64,000 bases of DNA, taken from Papaver somniferum (Eukaryota > Streptophyta > Magnoliopsida > Ranunculales > Papaveraceae). Made by a program: the position numbers and the translations under genes. The stretch is from the NCBI RefSeq assembly GCF_003573695.1, contig NC_039367.1, forward strand, positions 29,784,442 to 29,848,441, in the 5' to 3' direction. A model generated the notes under the pieces. That model was not told the DNA's origin. It saw only the letters and a program-made list of their open reading frames with translations, and made no database searches. Shown piece after piece: positions 11,101 through 22,645 of this stretch (positions are counted from its first letter, which is position 1; each line of letters opens with the position of its first letter).

Positions 11101-11834
11101 AGTCTCCCAAATTCCCTAGAAAACCCCGTTAGTCATGGGGGAGTTTGAAAGAAACTCTTAAAATCCCTGTTAGTGGTAAAAACTAGAATGTTATGGAGTT
11201 GGGTTTTTTTGGAGAGTTTTGGGGAGTTCTAGGGAGTTTATAGTGTATTTTTGCCTCACTCCAAATCTCTCAAAAAAGTAGAGATTTGGGGAGAGTCTCT
11301 CAAACTCCCTATACTCTCTTACACTCCCTCAAAATCTCTAAGATTCAAAATACATTAAACTCCCCCCAACTCACTCATGGACTAACCCCCTGTAAGATTC
11401 AAAATACATTAAACTCCCCCAACTCACTCGTGGACTAACCCCCTGTACATGAATGAGCATAGAAAACTGGCAGATGTTAGCGAAGGAAGAATGTAGAGTG
11501 TTGGTTGTGTTTATAGTTGTCTGGTAAATCTTTCCGATTTATTGAAGAAAAAGAATCTGATACATCTTTTGTTATTGTGCAGAATATTCCATTTAGGACT
11601 TCGCACGATATAGTTGGACGATCAGTTGCATTGTGTGTTTCAAAAAAGTGCGAGCTACAAGACTTGTCCCTGGATGAATTGAAAAGCTTAAGTCCAATTT
11701 TTGAGCAGGATGTTTACGAGTACCTTGGTGTAGAGAATTCAGTAAAGAAATTCCGCTCGTATGGATCAACAGGTTCAGAGTGTGTAAGAGATCAACTTGG
11801 TTACTGGTCTAACAAGCTCGAAATTAACAGATAA
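8193..11834 (+). CDS. ASL: Argininosuccinate lyase, seven exons, 521 aa
   Basis: The enzyme cleaves argininosuccinate to arginine and fumarate, the last step of arginine synthesis, in plastids. CDS exons: 8193-8519, 9048-9311, 9431-9547, 9831-9979, 10377-10668, 10748-10912, 11583-11834; all phases agree and the sum is 521 codons, close to plant ASL length. The first about 70 residues are Ser-rich and low in acidic residues, fitting a plastid transit peptide. The mature part opens [19 protein letters not shown]. Other hallmarks are TARSRNDQV (exon 2), [10 protein letters not shown] with the catalytic His at about residue 217 (exon 3), and the fumarase/ASL signature [12 protein letters not shown] at about 337-348 (exon 5). 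The ATG at 8193 is the first in the frame. Intron 6 begins with GC, not GT (AAG|GCATGT ... GTGCAG|AAT), and holds a MITE. It is the most clearly functional gene here. Confidence 0.95.
10981..11444. mobile_element. MITE in intron 6 of argininosuccinate lyase
   Basis: The termini are inverted: left CAGGGTGTTAGTCC, right (reverse complement) CAGGGGGTTAGTCCA, with a longer similarity through GAGTTGGGGGAGTT. Both sides are flanked by TAC (10978-10980 and 11445-11447), a possible 3-bp target duplication. The interior repeats GTTAGTCATGGGNGAGTT three times. The last about 53 bp, including the terminus, are duplicated in tandem (from about 11,338 and 11,391). There is no ORF. Superfamily is uncertain; the 3-bp duplication would fit PIF/Harbinger or CACTA. 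Confidence 0.75.
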
Positions 11835-13085
11835 AGCGAATTCCTGAATAAGTCCAGCTACTCGAACGCCAGATAGAATTGCAAGGCAAGAATCCAAACA
11901 CGTGGTGTGTGGTGCCACTGGACACCCTCACTTCACCGCTAATATGGTTTCTGTTTGCTTTCTGAGTAGCATTTTTGTACTGAAATTTATTTTCATATCA
12001 GTAGGTAAAGAAGTTTTGATAAAACCTAAGGTACGGACATTTTCTTTTTCTTGTAAGTACGATATAGAGTTCTATTCAAATACTTGCCTGCAAATGCTTC
12101 AGCTTCTTTGTATCCTTGGCTGCAATTCTCCGCGTTCTTGTTAATATCCTTTCTGTATTCAAATCATTCAAAAATGGATCAGACGTGAGTATTTTCTCAC
12201 ATTCATTAATATCTTCTTTTACCAAATCCTCGATTACTTCTTTACCAAGTTTTTTTCTCAAACACTTTGTTGTAGATCTTTGATGGAGTCTTCCGATGTT
12301 ATGCAGTTGCAATCGCAGTATTCGTTGTTGTCGCAGAAACAGAATGCAGATTCATTTTAAGGTTTTGGAGGGTAATGAAATGAATTTATGAATCTTTTGG
12401 GTATATTTTTTCTCACTGTTTAAACATAGAAAACTAGTACGTTGCAGGTATTAGAATATTGGGCTGGTAGAGGAATGCTTCAGATCTTATAAGTGTCCTT
12501 TTACACAGATTATTGTTGAAAATCCCCTTGTTGTTTTTTCTTTAAAATTGGCTTAATAAGAAACTGATTAATATTACAACAAGATTGGTTGCTGTGATTA
12601 ACATGCATTCATCAATGGTTTCAGCGTTGCTGTGATGACAAGAGCTTTCCCTGATGTTAATGGAGCCAGAAAAGATCAAGCTATTTGCTTCTGGCCTGTG
12701 GCGTGACGTATCTAATTTCGGTAATTCTGACTTTTTCATGAATACATGTTTAGGTTATTTGATTTCTTAAAAGAGCTGATGATGGTCTTCTGAGCTGTAT
12801 GGTATCATGAACCCAAAGTTGGTCATATAAGACCCGAAGTTGTATTATTGTCGTTAGTATTAGCAGTGATTTCGTGTCAATGTTAACAGATGATTCTCAT
12901 AAAGAAATTGTGCACTCTTTATTTCAAGAATTTGTTTGACTTGTTTTACCCTCATCGAAGTATCATAACTTGCATGGTCTGATACACATCGCTGATAGTC
13001 AAAACTCGTAGATAAAATAGCATGAAATTCCAGATTCGATAAAAAAAAGGTATGACCTAAACAGATGAATGAAATATGTAGCCTG
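11835..13085. other. 3' flank of ASL and mostly non-coding sequence
   Basis: The start should hold the ASL 3' UTR. A minus-strand ORF at 12,076-12,312 (78 codons, true ATG) reads TTKCLRKKLGKEVIEDLVKE and continues with a charged helical-looking stretch. It may be an exon or fragment of an unidentified gene; a Ser/Thr/Ala-rich leader lies upstream in another frame. The rest shows nothing recognisable. Confidence 0.3.
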
Positions 13086-13089
13086 TAGG

Positions 13090-13960
13090 ACTTTAACAGA
13101 TATACTAAACAAACAGCCAGAAAAGTGACTAGATCTTTATCAACAATTATAAGCAGCAAAGACTCATCAAACCATATTATAATGATGAATTTACTAGTTC
13201 CTTGCTATATCAGCTACAGCCCAGAATTCAGCCCTACACTCAACTTACAAAGATATTCCAGAATTCAGAATTTACATGCTAAACTTGTAAGCTGTCACCA
13301 CTCTTTCTCATAGGTATATACAGTAAAAATTGATACTCAACTATGCTTTGTTTGCCTGGAGGTACAACACTCATTAACCACCACATTACACAACAAGTCA
13401 AATCTCATGTTGAGTGTGCACCTTATCTTATCTGATCTTATACTCTACCATCTACCACATTCAGAAAGCTTTCATCTGACAATCATAAGGATATAAAACT
13501 CACCGCTAGTCACGAGATTTGATTCTTCGTAACCTTATTGTTTTGCGACCAAGTCTCAGTCTATTCTTTTTGGAAGCCTCTTCAAGGTACCTACATTTGA
13601 CAAATATGAAATCAGAACAAGTCTCTCAAATCCACAATTATTTGTTGTTCTGCTCTAACATTTATAAGTCTAGCTCATGAAAAGGGACAAGAAGAACAAG
13701 AGGCGGAGAATTTGATGAAGACAAAGTTTCTGAGCACATTAGCATTGCAATTGAATCAAGAGAAGAGAATCCATGGTCTGTTCCTGCTTCCAATACTATT
13801 AGTAGATTGGCAGCTCTTGATACAGACCCACCAGATAGCTGAAGAGTTCAGAATTCCATACACTGTGTATCTAGCCCCACTAATTGCACTCATTATCAAA
13901 AATATTTCTCAAGCTGCCAACTTCTTATGTTTTCCTAATGTGGAAAGTCTGTGAAACAAA
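13090..13960 (-). repeat. Copy 1 of an unidentified minus-strand gene-like unit
   Basis: This segment matches 26,280-27,240 in order and orientation. Shared blocks include GCTAAACTTGTAAGCTG, the CTCATAGGTATNTACAGTAAAAA region, a KSRD-type end and a block around CCATGGTCTGTTCCTGCTTC. On the minus strand a splice-like acceptor (AAATGTAG|GTACCTTGAAG) opens a short basic exon, RLRLGRKTIRLRRIKSRD then stop, near 13,515-13,590. The upstream exon-like block lies at 13,690-13,860. I do not recognise the product. Confidence 0.45.
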
Positions 13961-14339
13961 TAAATTAGCCAATCAGCTTTTGCTAGTGTAACAAATACTA
14001 ACAGGGAAATTCTGTATCAGGACCAGATCAGATCACTATCCTAACATTCTTGAAGTTGATTCTGGCAAAACTATGATACTTTGGCAAAGAATACTTCAAA
14101 AAGTCTTGGAGTTTAATGTTAAGGAAAAAAAATGACAGATTCTTGCAATAAATTTTCTCGCCACCAGATTCTTGCAACAAATTATCTTGCCACCAGTGGA
14201 ACTAAATGATCACCCACGCAATCCATATATTCGTAGTACAACGGTAAATGGAGCTTCATGCAATTAATCAAGGTTTTCTCTAAAGAGGGAGATTAGGCAT
14301 GTACAACCTTCCCAGTGTCCTCCAAGATACAGTATATCT

Positions 14340-17300
14340 AACAGAAGAAAATACAAGAAACATAAACGTGAAAACAAAACCAATTGCAATAGATATTACT
14401 ATTACCTGGTACAGATGAAGTGCTGGAACCATTGACATTTGAACAGGTTGTATGGACTGCAAATGGAGGATACAATTGGCCTGGTCCACTTGGACCTGAA
14501 GGGACCTGAATATTAGGCATCCCACTCGCATAAACACTATGTGGAGGTTGCTGTGGAGCATTAGCTGGTACATATCCTGAATGCATTTGATTCATACCCA
14601 TCATATGTCCTCGTGGCATGGGCTGGACCATCTGATTCGCCGAACCTTGCATCCCCTAAACGAGAAAATGCATCGAAAAAGTTATTAACTGAGAAATGTG
14701 TTCATTATAAATTGGTATGAACTTCTATACAAAAAATTATGTGGACCCATCAAGATTGGATCCTCCAAAGGCGTGAGGAAGGTCTTTAAGATATAGTCAA
14801 AAAAAGACCACGGTGAAGAAGTCTTTTTGCAACAAAAGATGGTTTCAATGTCTGATAAGCAATAGACGGCTTAAAAGTCAGCAACCTTTTAGCATGATTG
14901 AAAATTTTGGTTTTGCTTTAGATGAGAACGAAGAACATGGTGAAAATAACAAATTCACGAACATCAGCCCTAGATGAACTACATTTGGGTCTTGCAAAAG
15001 CTTGTACAATAGTTTACACATAAAGACTTTATAAGAAGATCCAAACTCATGCATAACCTGAAAGAGACAAAGAATAAAATACCATTTGGCTGGGCATTGG
15101 TGGCAATTGTGGTGAGTTAGACATCGAGGGCATGGGCAAAGAACCTGCCACTGAGGGAGGGCTAGACAAAAGAGAATGTGGTGGGAATGACAAATGAGAT
15201 GGTGGTGGCTGCATCTGCGGCATATTTGAGAGTGGGACTTGTAAAGAAGGTATTTGCTGCTGGTATGGATGATGTTACTGTTGTTGCTGAGGCGGCATAT
15301 GATGAGAAAATTGCTGATAAGATTGACCTGGGGCAAGAAGGGATGGATGTGGACCCGGTGGAAGTGGAGGAGCCTCAGCAGGCAAAGAAACTGGAAAAGA
15401 TTGCTGTTGCTCCTCTCCTTAATCAGATGTGTCAATGGATGGTATGGATAATGGCATTGCGACTTGAGTGCCAGGAATGGTTCCTTCATTTCGAGGCAGA
15501 CCAGTAGTGAAAGGTCCTGGAGTTGATGGTACTGGGAAATTACTGGGCACACGACCCACCAGAGCAGGATTGTGCTCACCAAATCCTGAAAATGCTCGCA
15601 AATATAATGGTCACAGAGAAATGGAGGTAACAAGGACAAGCAAAGCAGTGAATTACATGGTATAAATAGGAGCATACAAATGGTGCTCTGGTCTCAACGT
15701 AAAGGGACAAGATGAACATTTCATTAAAACAACCTTAAAAAATGACCATAAAGAAGGTGTAAAGGCAACCTTGGTTGTATCCTGGTCCATTTCTACACCA
15801 AAACCTTGTTATGATCATTGCTACCACTGCACCATTAGAACTAAAAGGTAAGTGACCCAAATCCTGATGCAGGAAATACAGTACATGCACCATTGTGCTG
15901 GTAATCACATAAAGGTGTGCTTAAGCCCCTCCTGTGAGCACACAGAACTAGAAATGATGATTAAAATACTAAAATCAGTCAGCAATTTGCTGATCTGAGG
16001 AAATGTATTTAACATGCTATATCTCTGCCCCCCTAAAATATATGTTTTGTAAATTAGCCCCCCTTGTAAAAGATTTCTAGCTCCGTTCCTGGATCCAAGC
16101 AAAGACTATACTGCAAACCAACTTCAGTGCTATATCTCTGCCCTCTTCATTTGGTCATAAAAGTATAAAAACAATATAACAATCATAACTAATTCACCTA
16201 TAGTTATCTAACATGCTTGGACACCATTTCCTGGATTCAGTTGTGACAGACAGACATTGTGCCCACACTTGTTGACACTTCAGCAGGTACTTGCGCATTG
16301 TTCAGTTAGATGTTGCAAGCATATCTGGTGTGCTTGGGCACATCGGTATTTGAAGCATATATATCAGCGCTAACGGCATAAATAAATAATAAAAACAAAT
16401 TACAGCTGAAAATTAAAGCACATAATAACCCATACAAGTAAACATTCATGTCCGTGTCTGTAACAGTGTCTGCACTCACTGTACACCTTGCACAAAATTT
16501 CGACACCTAAACACCTACCCATATAACAAGGATTTTTTTTTTCTCTCTTTGATCGATCATATAAGTATAACTAGGTTTTATGGACAAGGACGTTCCAGTG
16601 TAGTTAAACAAAGTATATCTCCACATGAATAGACGACCCCTCTCTATGGAAAGCCTACACGACTTCATGGCCAGCTCCCAGCATGTGAGCAGAATTCGCC
16701 TGTTATATATTAGTGTAGAACATCTATTGCTGTATTTGACCGAACTAAGAGCTAACAACTTGCAAGATCTGTTGTCGTGATAGTTCTAATATTTCATGCA
16801 ATGGTTTGGGAAACTACTTCCATCATTGAAGTTTTATATGTGTCACTTCAAGCTTTAACTATTTGACAATATTTTTCTATTATCAAATCTTTGACAATTA
16901 AAAGTTCTGCACGTCAAATGAAATGCTCAAAATTAATTCTAACTTCTTTAAGACCAACTCAATTATGAATTTTGAACCAATACATAGTTCAGGTGTTGGT
17001 TTAGACTCTCTATCAACCCATGATTCAGCATAGCAAACTGACATCATTATTTATTTTCTTTCAAAGCAACTAATCAAGTATCATAATCTCAGATACCAGT
17101 TTTGTTTGAGACTAACAAGCGCTAGTGGGCATTCTATTGCTTACCACTAACAAAAGGTTGTAGTTACTGGTCAAACTGGCAGGCAACCATAGTCGATATG
17201 TTTTATATATTTTATGTATAAAGAAATGTAAGTGCACTTCAGTTTGACCATTTAACGTAAGAACTCAAGACTAAAGCTCATCTTCAGTAATAATTACAAA

Positions 17301-20300
17301 AACCATGAAAAGTTATCTGCACAGAATATAGCCAATAGGATGCGATGCAAACTCCCACACAATGTTTTCATGTGCCCCAGTTATTTCGACCTGAGGAGTA
17401 TCATGCCTGTTCATCAAAGATAGTTACCTGATGAGCATTACTAGCATGGGTCAGTAGAAAATAACAAAAAAGTAATCAGTGCTATCCGATGAGCCAATGG
17501 AAGATGGACCCATCAAAACTGCCACTGACAAAGTATTCTTTGTGGAAAGGATGCCATGCAAGAGCTTTCAAAATAGAAAGAGCATAAGGGGAGAAAGTTC
17601 CATCTCCGGACTAAAAGAAAAGCACAAACCTTATGTGGTTCAACCTATTTGACTGCCAATGACAATAAAATCCAAAAAACCTACAGACTAGATTCTTTAT
17701 CAGGCGAAACATGTTTAAAACTTTACTTTTCTATACTATTGGCTATATACTGTGGAGAAGAGATGTTAAAAGTTTTATTGCTAATCAATGTTTGCCTTGT
17801 CAAAGGTGTTGGCGACTAGCATTAGCTACATACCAATCGGATAGGCAATTGCCCCAACCAGACAACTGAATTCAACACCCGCATTTTGTTTCTAGTAAGT
17901 GAAATCTTATTGTCTCAGAATATGGTGTTTTAGGTCAACCTTCTCATGCGTAAAATAATGTAACATTTAGTCTACCTTCTATTGAAGACAGCTTACTTCA
18001 AAATCGCCATGTATGCCAAGGCATGAATTATAATTAATATTAGTTCATCAACTGCACCTTGATGATTTGATCCTTTAAAGCTGTTAGTGCCCAATTGCCA
18101 TTCCATTTAACACAAAGCACTATATTTTAATTAATGACCATGGCTGCAAAAGAAGTTTAGGTTAATGTGCATGGAAAACCAAACAGCATATGGAAATGCG
18201 AATAATTAAGCTTCAAATGAGAAAATAATCAAAATGTACTTGCAACAAAAAGAGTTCTCTCCCAGATTTAGCATCCCAGAGTTTTACAAGGTTGTCTTTG
18301 CCACCTAATGCAAAGGTAATCAAGTTAGTTTGAGACCAATAGCACACACGAAGAACGTTCTTACCCAGATCTAGTGAACAATTGTAGTGATAAATGTATG
18401 CAAAAATGTACTGACGTGAAACTAGTAACAATTTTGTTGGGTGCCAATCGACACTCTTAACATCCCAACCGTGGCCTGCCAGAGTTCAAAACACATTCAT
18501 ATCTCTTAGCATTTCTCATGCATGTTTAAAGCTCATATGATACTCTGACACATGCAGAAGAAAGCAGTACTATGTCGCAGACAGCAAAAAGATTTTAAGA
18601 TAGAGATGTGAAATAGTTCATCAGATGCCGTAAACATTAATATGGAGATAAAAACAGGGAAGAATGCTTAAACCAACACAGCTAACGAAAATCTGATAAT
18701 TAGAAACTAAAATTGCCATTCAGAAAATTAATGCACCGGCTTACAAAACAAATCGACTAATCTGGAAATAGCTTTATCATATTCAATGTCAAAGAACATT
18801 AACACTGCATGGGCTGATAAAGTAATGAGATCAATCCATTTATTTTGAAAACAAATATTATTAACTTCATTCTGCAAGCAATTTTTATAGTTTCTTGCTT
18901 AATGTATATCTTCAAGGATCCCCAACACTATTCGGTGATAATACAGTGATCGACATGGTTAACAAATAAACTTGACAAGGAAAGAATAAGCCCAAGCACT
19001 TCACAACACCAATTGATATTGCTATGATAAAAGCATAACCACATGGTACAATAAGCATTATGTATGAATGACACTTCCGTGGATGCATATGCACCAGTCA
19101 CTGACAAAACCAACAAGTTTTTGAAGGCACATTACCAGATAAACAACGCTCATCCTGGCACCGTGCAAAATCCCAAACTTTAACAGTTTTATCATCAGAA
19201 CAGGATCAGAACATCAGATCAGTTTTACTGAAGCTGTTGAGGAAAAATACATCTTTTAAAGATCCACACATAAAAAAGCTAAAATGCAATTGATTTCCTA
19301 AATTCATTCAAGATTACAAAGATGTACCTCAAGCCACGGACTGATTCCTTATGAGCAGATTTATTTGTCTTGACATTGTTCATGTTATTTTGCTAATACC
19401 TAACCTGACAGTAAGTATACAAATATAAATATGTTAAGAAAAACTCCAAAAACTGTGTTCTTGGTTTACAGAAATCAGGAATTTTGGATTTGAGTAACAA
19501 AATAATCATACGTAATAGGTCGAAAATCACACTTTATTGCGCCTCCATCATCCCCAGTAACCATCCAATTCTCGCTGTGAATCCATACCATAGACCTAAT
19601 TGCTTGATCATGAGCCTATATGAACGGACATCCAACAAAAAGAATATTGAATATGTAGATGCTTAGATCAGAACAAATATCTCCAAAACGAAACAAACAG
19701 GTGTACTGAACTCTGCAGACCTGAAGAATCGTCTCAGAGTTAAATGACTGTCCAGTACTGAGTCATATACACATCATGGACTTTGATTGCCAATCTTAGC
19801 CTATCAACTGGCTGAGAACCACACTCGAAATTAGTTACTTCACACCACCCTAAACAAAAGCAATTAAGAAAATTAAAAGAACTGCAATCATGTAAAATAA
19901 GAGATTTTCTACTCCAATATATAAAACTAGGTGATAAAGTGAGTTTCCAACAAGTAATAGTACACCTGCACTCAAACAAAAGATAACACCAAAGACTGAC
20001 CTTTCCCGATGAACATTGAAGATCCAAAAAGAGACCTATAATATATACACATAATCTAATAAAACAAATAAACTTATCCAGCAGGTTTTTGTTCTTACAC
20101 AACAGATAGTGCCACATTATTATGCATGTCAAGAATCTGGATGCACAATAGCTACTTGCAGATATGTAATCATAAAGCAAAAATAAAAAATAAAGTGCTA
20201 TTTAGAAAACATATCTTGAAATATGCGTAAACTAGAAGAAAAAAATATGCACCTGTATATAGCGAACCACAGTGCTAGAAAACACATCTCCTCTGGACAA

Positions 20301-21560
20301 GCTTTCTAACTCGTTTAGCAGCAAAACTGTCTCCTTGAGCTGCGACAAATTTGAAGAAAGATCATGAAAACTTCCACAATTACAGGAGAAGCGACTAAAT
20401 TATCATACATACACATTAACACCAAAAACACTTAATTTATACTAGCAAAAAGAAAAATTATATCTGATAATAATAATTACATCAGAACAACACATTTTCA
20501 AAAGCTACCCATGCATGTTGCAAAAAAAAACTACCAATTCAAATTAGACAGTTTGCAATCTATAGCCTTCTAACCTATTAGGATTCTGGTGTGGCCAAAT
20601 AATCTAAAAATTGGAACATATAACCTTGGCCCTTGTAAATAGTTTCTTTTTCACTAACAAGAACAATTTATTTGTCCTCAAAGCTAAAAATCATATGAAT
20701 TTGCTTCAGTTGCTTGAACATGCATTTTCAACTTATTGATGGAGGGATAAGCCTACACAATGTTACCGGATTTGCGAGGCGCTTGCGTATGCGATACACA
20801 TTCCCAAAAGTGGCCGCAAGAGTAAGTATCGAATATGCTAGGATATACATTATCCATACCATATTAGAGGAAAAGGCAAAAGGTGATAGAATTAAAACCT
20901 AACAGTAACTATTCATATTCTATTTCTTTATTTTCGTTAAGTACTTATTTCTTTTTTACAGTACTAATGATTCATGAACAATTACTAGTATTTGCTAACA
21001 AGTGTCAAGTTAATAATAATTATGCCTAATTGAGATCAAAGAGTGGCATGTTGTTTTCAACTTTCTATCCATATTGTTTGTGGTTTCTAGCAACTTAGGC
21101 CAAAATGTAATACTCCGATAGTGGGGTATTGGTAATGTTACGCTAGCCTAAAATATCGTAAAACGACACGCAAACTTCAAATCGCAATTCAAAGGCTACG
21201 TACAAGCTTTTTCATCTAAGGAGTAAGGACTGCTAGGAACATGTCTTTAGCTCTAAAGAAAAAGAAAATATTTAATGCCAGTGAACATACGCATCAGGCG
21301 CAAAGAATAGGAAAGATGTTAAAATTTAAAATGCTACCATCGTAAGGAGTGGGACCAGTGGGATGACAGTCAGATGTGAGGTTAGTCGAAGAGCCTGATG
21401 GTCGACGCATTGGCGGTCCTCTATAGAAGTCTAGGCTTTGTTGCTGGCGTTGGTGTTGTTGTTGCTGCAGTTGATGTTGTTGTTGCAGATGCTGATGTTG
21501 GTGCTTCTGTTGCTGTTGATGCAGCAGCCGCCGCTGATGATGTAGATCATTGAACATCAT
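14340..21560 (-). pseudogene. FY-like WD40 polyadenylation factor, decayed
   Basis: FY (WDR33 type) is a WD40 protein of the mRNA 3'-end-processing complex that acts with FCA in flowering control. Exons traced on the minus strand: 21,560-21,338 (His/Gln-rich start, then FYRGPPMRRPSGSS), 20,339-20,253 (AAKRVRKLVQRR ... STVVRYIQ), about 19,760-19,721, 19,615-about 19,510 ([11 protein letters not shown]), 19,392-19,328, 19,233-19,136 (SCSDDKTVKVWDFARC), 18,475-18,416 ([15 protein letters not shown]), 18,304-18,240 ([16 protein letters not shown]), about 18,150-18,075, about 17,600-17,470 ([18 protein letters not shown]), about 17,400-17,325, then the Pro-rich tail with PPLPPGPHPSLL at 15,601-15,075 and 14,650-14,405. 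Lesions: TGA at 19,206-19,208, TAA at 15,419-15,421, TAA at 15,275-15,277, a frameshift near 20,300, lost splice donors, and missing repeat parts. A working FY must lie elsewhere. Confidence 0.85.
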
Positions 21561-22640
21561 CCTCGCTTGCAATGCAAAAAATTGTTAACTGCAAAGAGAG
21601 AGAAAAAGAAGTAGAAAACATAATTTAGAGATGACCAGAAATTGCCGAGAAAAAAAATGCTGTTAACTGCAAAAGACTATTGTAATGATTGAGCTACTGG
21701 GTTTAATTTACTCTCTCTGGTTATAACAATGGATTTGACGAATTTTGGGCTATTTAAGTACATTTAGGTCAGTCACTAATAAGTGATCTTATTACTCAAA
21801 CATACACATTCATAGGTATCAAAGAATCATTTGCCTAACACAAATTTAGCTAAATTATAATATAGAAATCAGTCTTGCACAAATCACACTAGCAACCAAA
21901 AGTATCTTCGATTGCTGTAGCTAGTCGGAGAATTAGTCTAAACCTTAAATAAACAAATTGATACCCATTTCTCACAAGTAATTCAAAATCCAACTCCACA
22001 AATTGTTTTAACCCTAAACTTTGAAAACAGGCAGTAACAAACCTAGGGTCTGGCTTTCATGAAAATCCTAAATTTAATTAGCTAAAAAAAAATCGAAATG
22101 ACAAGTAAGGATATCGATTGATGGTGATTATCGTTCATGAAACCCCCCAAGTTCGATTTCTATAAATGAAAGAAGAAATGTGGTAAGATTAAAACAAAAA
22201 TCGAAACATTAAACACAAAACCAGAATACAAGATATATGTCTAGATATGGTACCTTTAAGTTCCTCGAGTTTTCTGTTGAAGGTGGTGGAGGCAGTGGTA
22301 GTGCTCGCGGTGGTGGATGGTGGTGGGGTGGAGCTGTGAACGAGGGAAGGGAGTGAAGAATATAGAAATTGTTTTCGACTCGTTTGAGACTTTTTGTAAT
22401 AGATGTTTTGACTGATAAAGACTGTGTTTGACTCGCTAGTAAAACATATTTTTTACCACAATTTTTTGTTCTTTTACATTTTACTGACTAGATAGGGATT
22501 TCTGTATAAATATTGCAGTTTGCTGATCTATAGACACGTCTCCACCCATTAACCCTAATCCTATATTTAACAACTGCACCATTGCGGTGGTGAACCCTAA
22601 AAAACCAACAAACGATACGTATAGAGAGGTAGAAGAAGAT
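21561..22640. other. Upstream region between the FY-like and F-box pseudogenes
   Basis: A GGT/GTGG-rich stretch at 22,278-22,345 reads as a CCACC-rich leader on the minus strand and may be the old FY 5' UTR, with a GT-AG-type intron down to 21,560. The sequence around 22,460-22,640 is AT-rich and probably held the promoters of both genes. No other gene is seen. Confidence 0.4.
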
Positions 22641-22645
22641 TGTGT

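Noticed and set aside
14878..15675. 265-codon minus-strand ORF
   Set aside because: It is a shifted frame over the Pro/Gln-rich tail of the FY pseudogene; the composition (His/Leu/Cys-rich) is an artefact of that repeat-like region.
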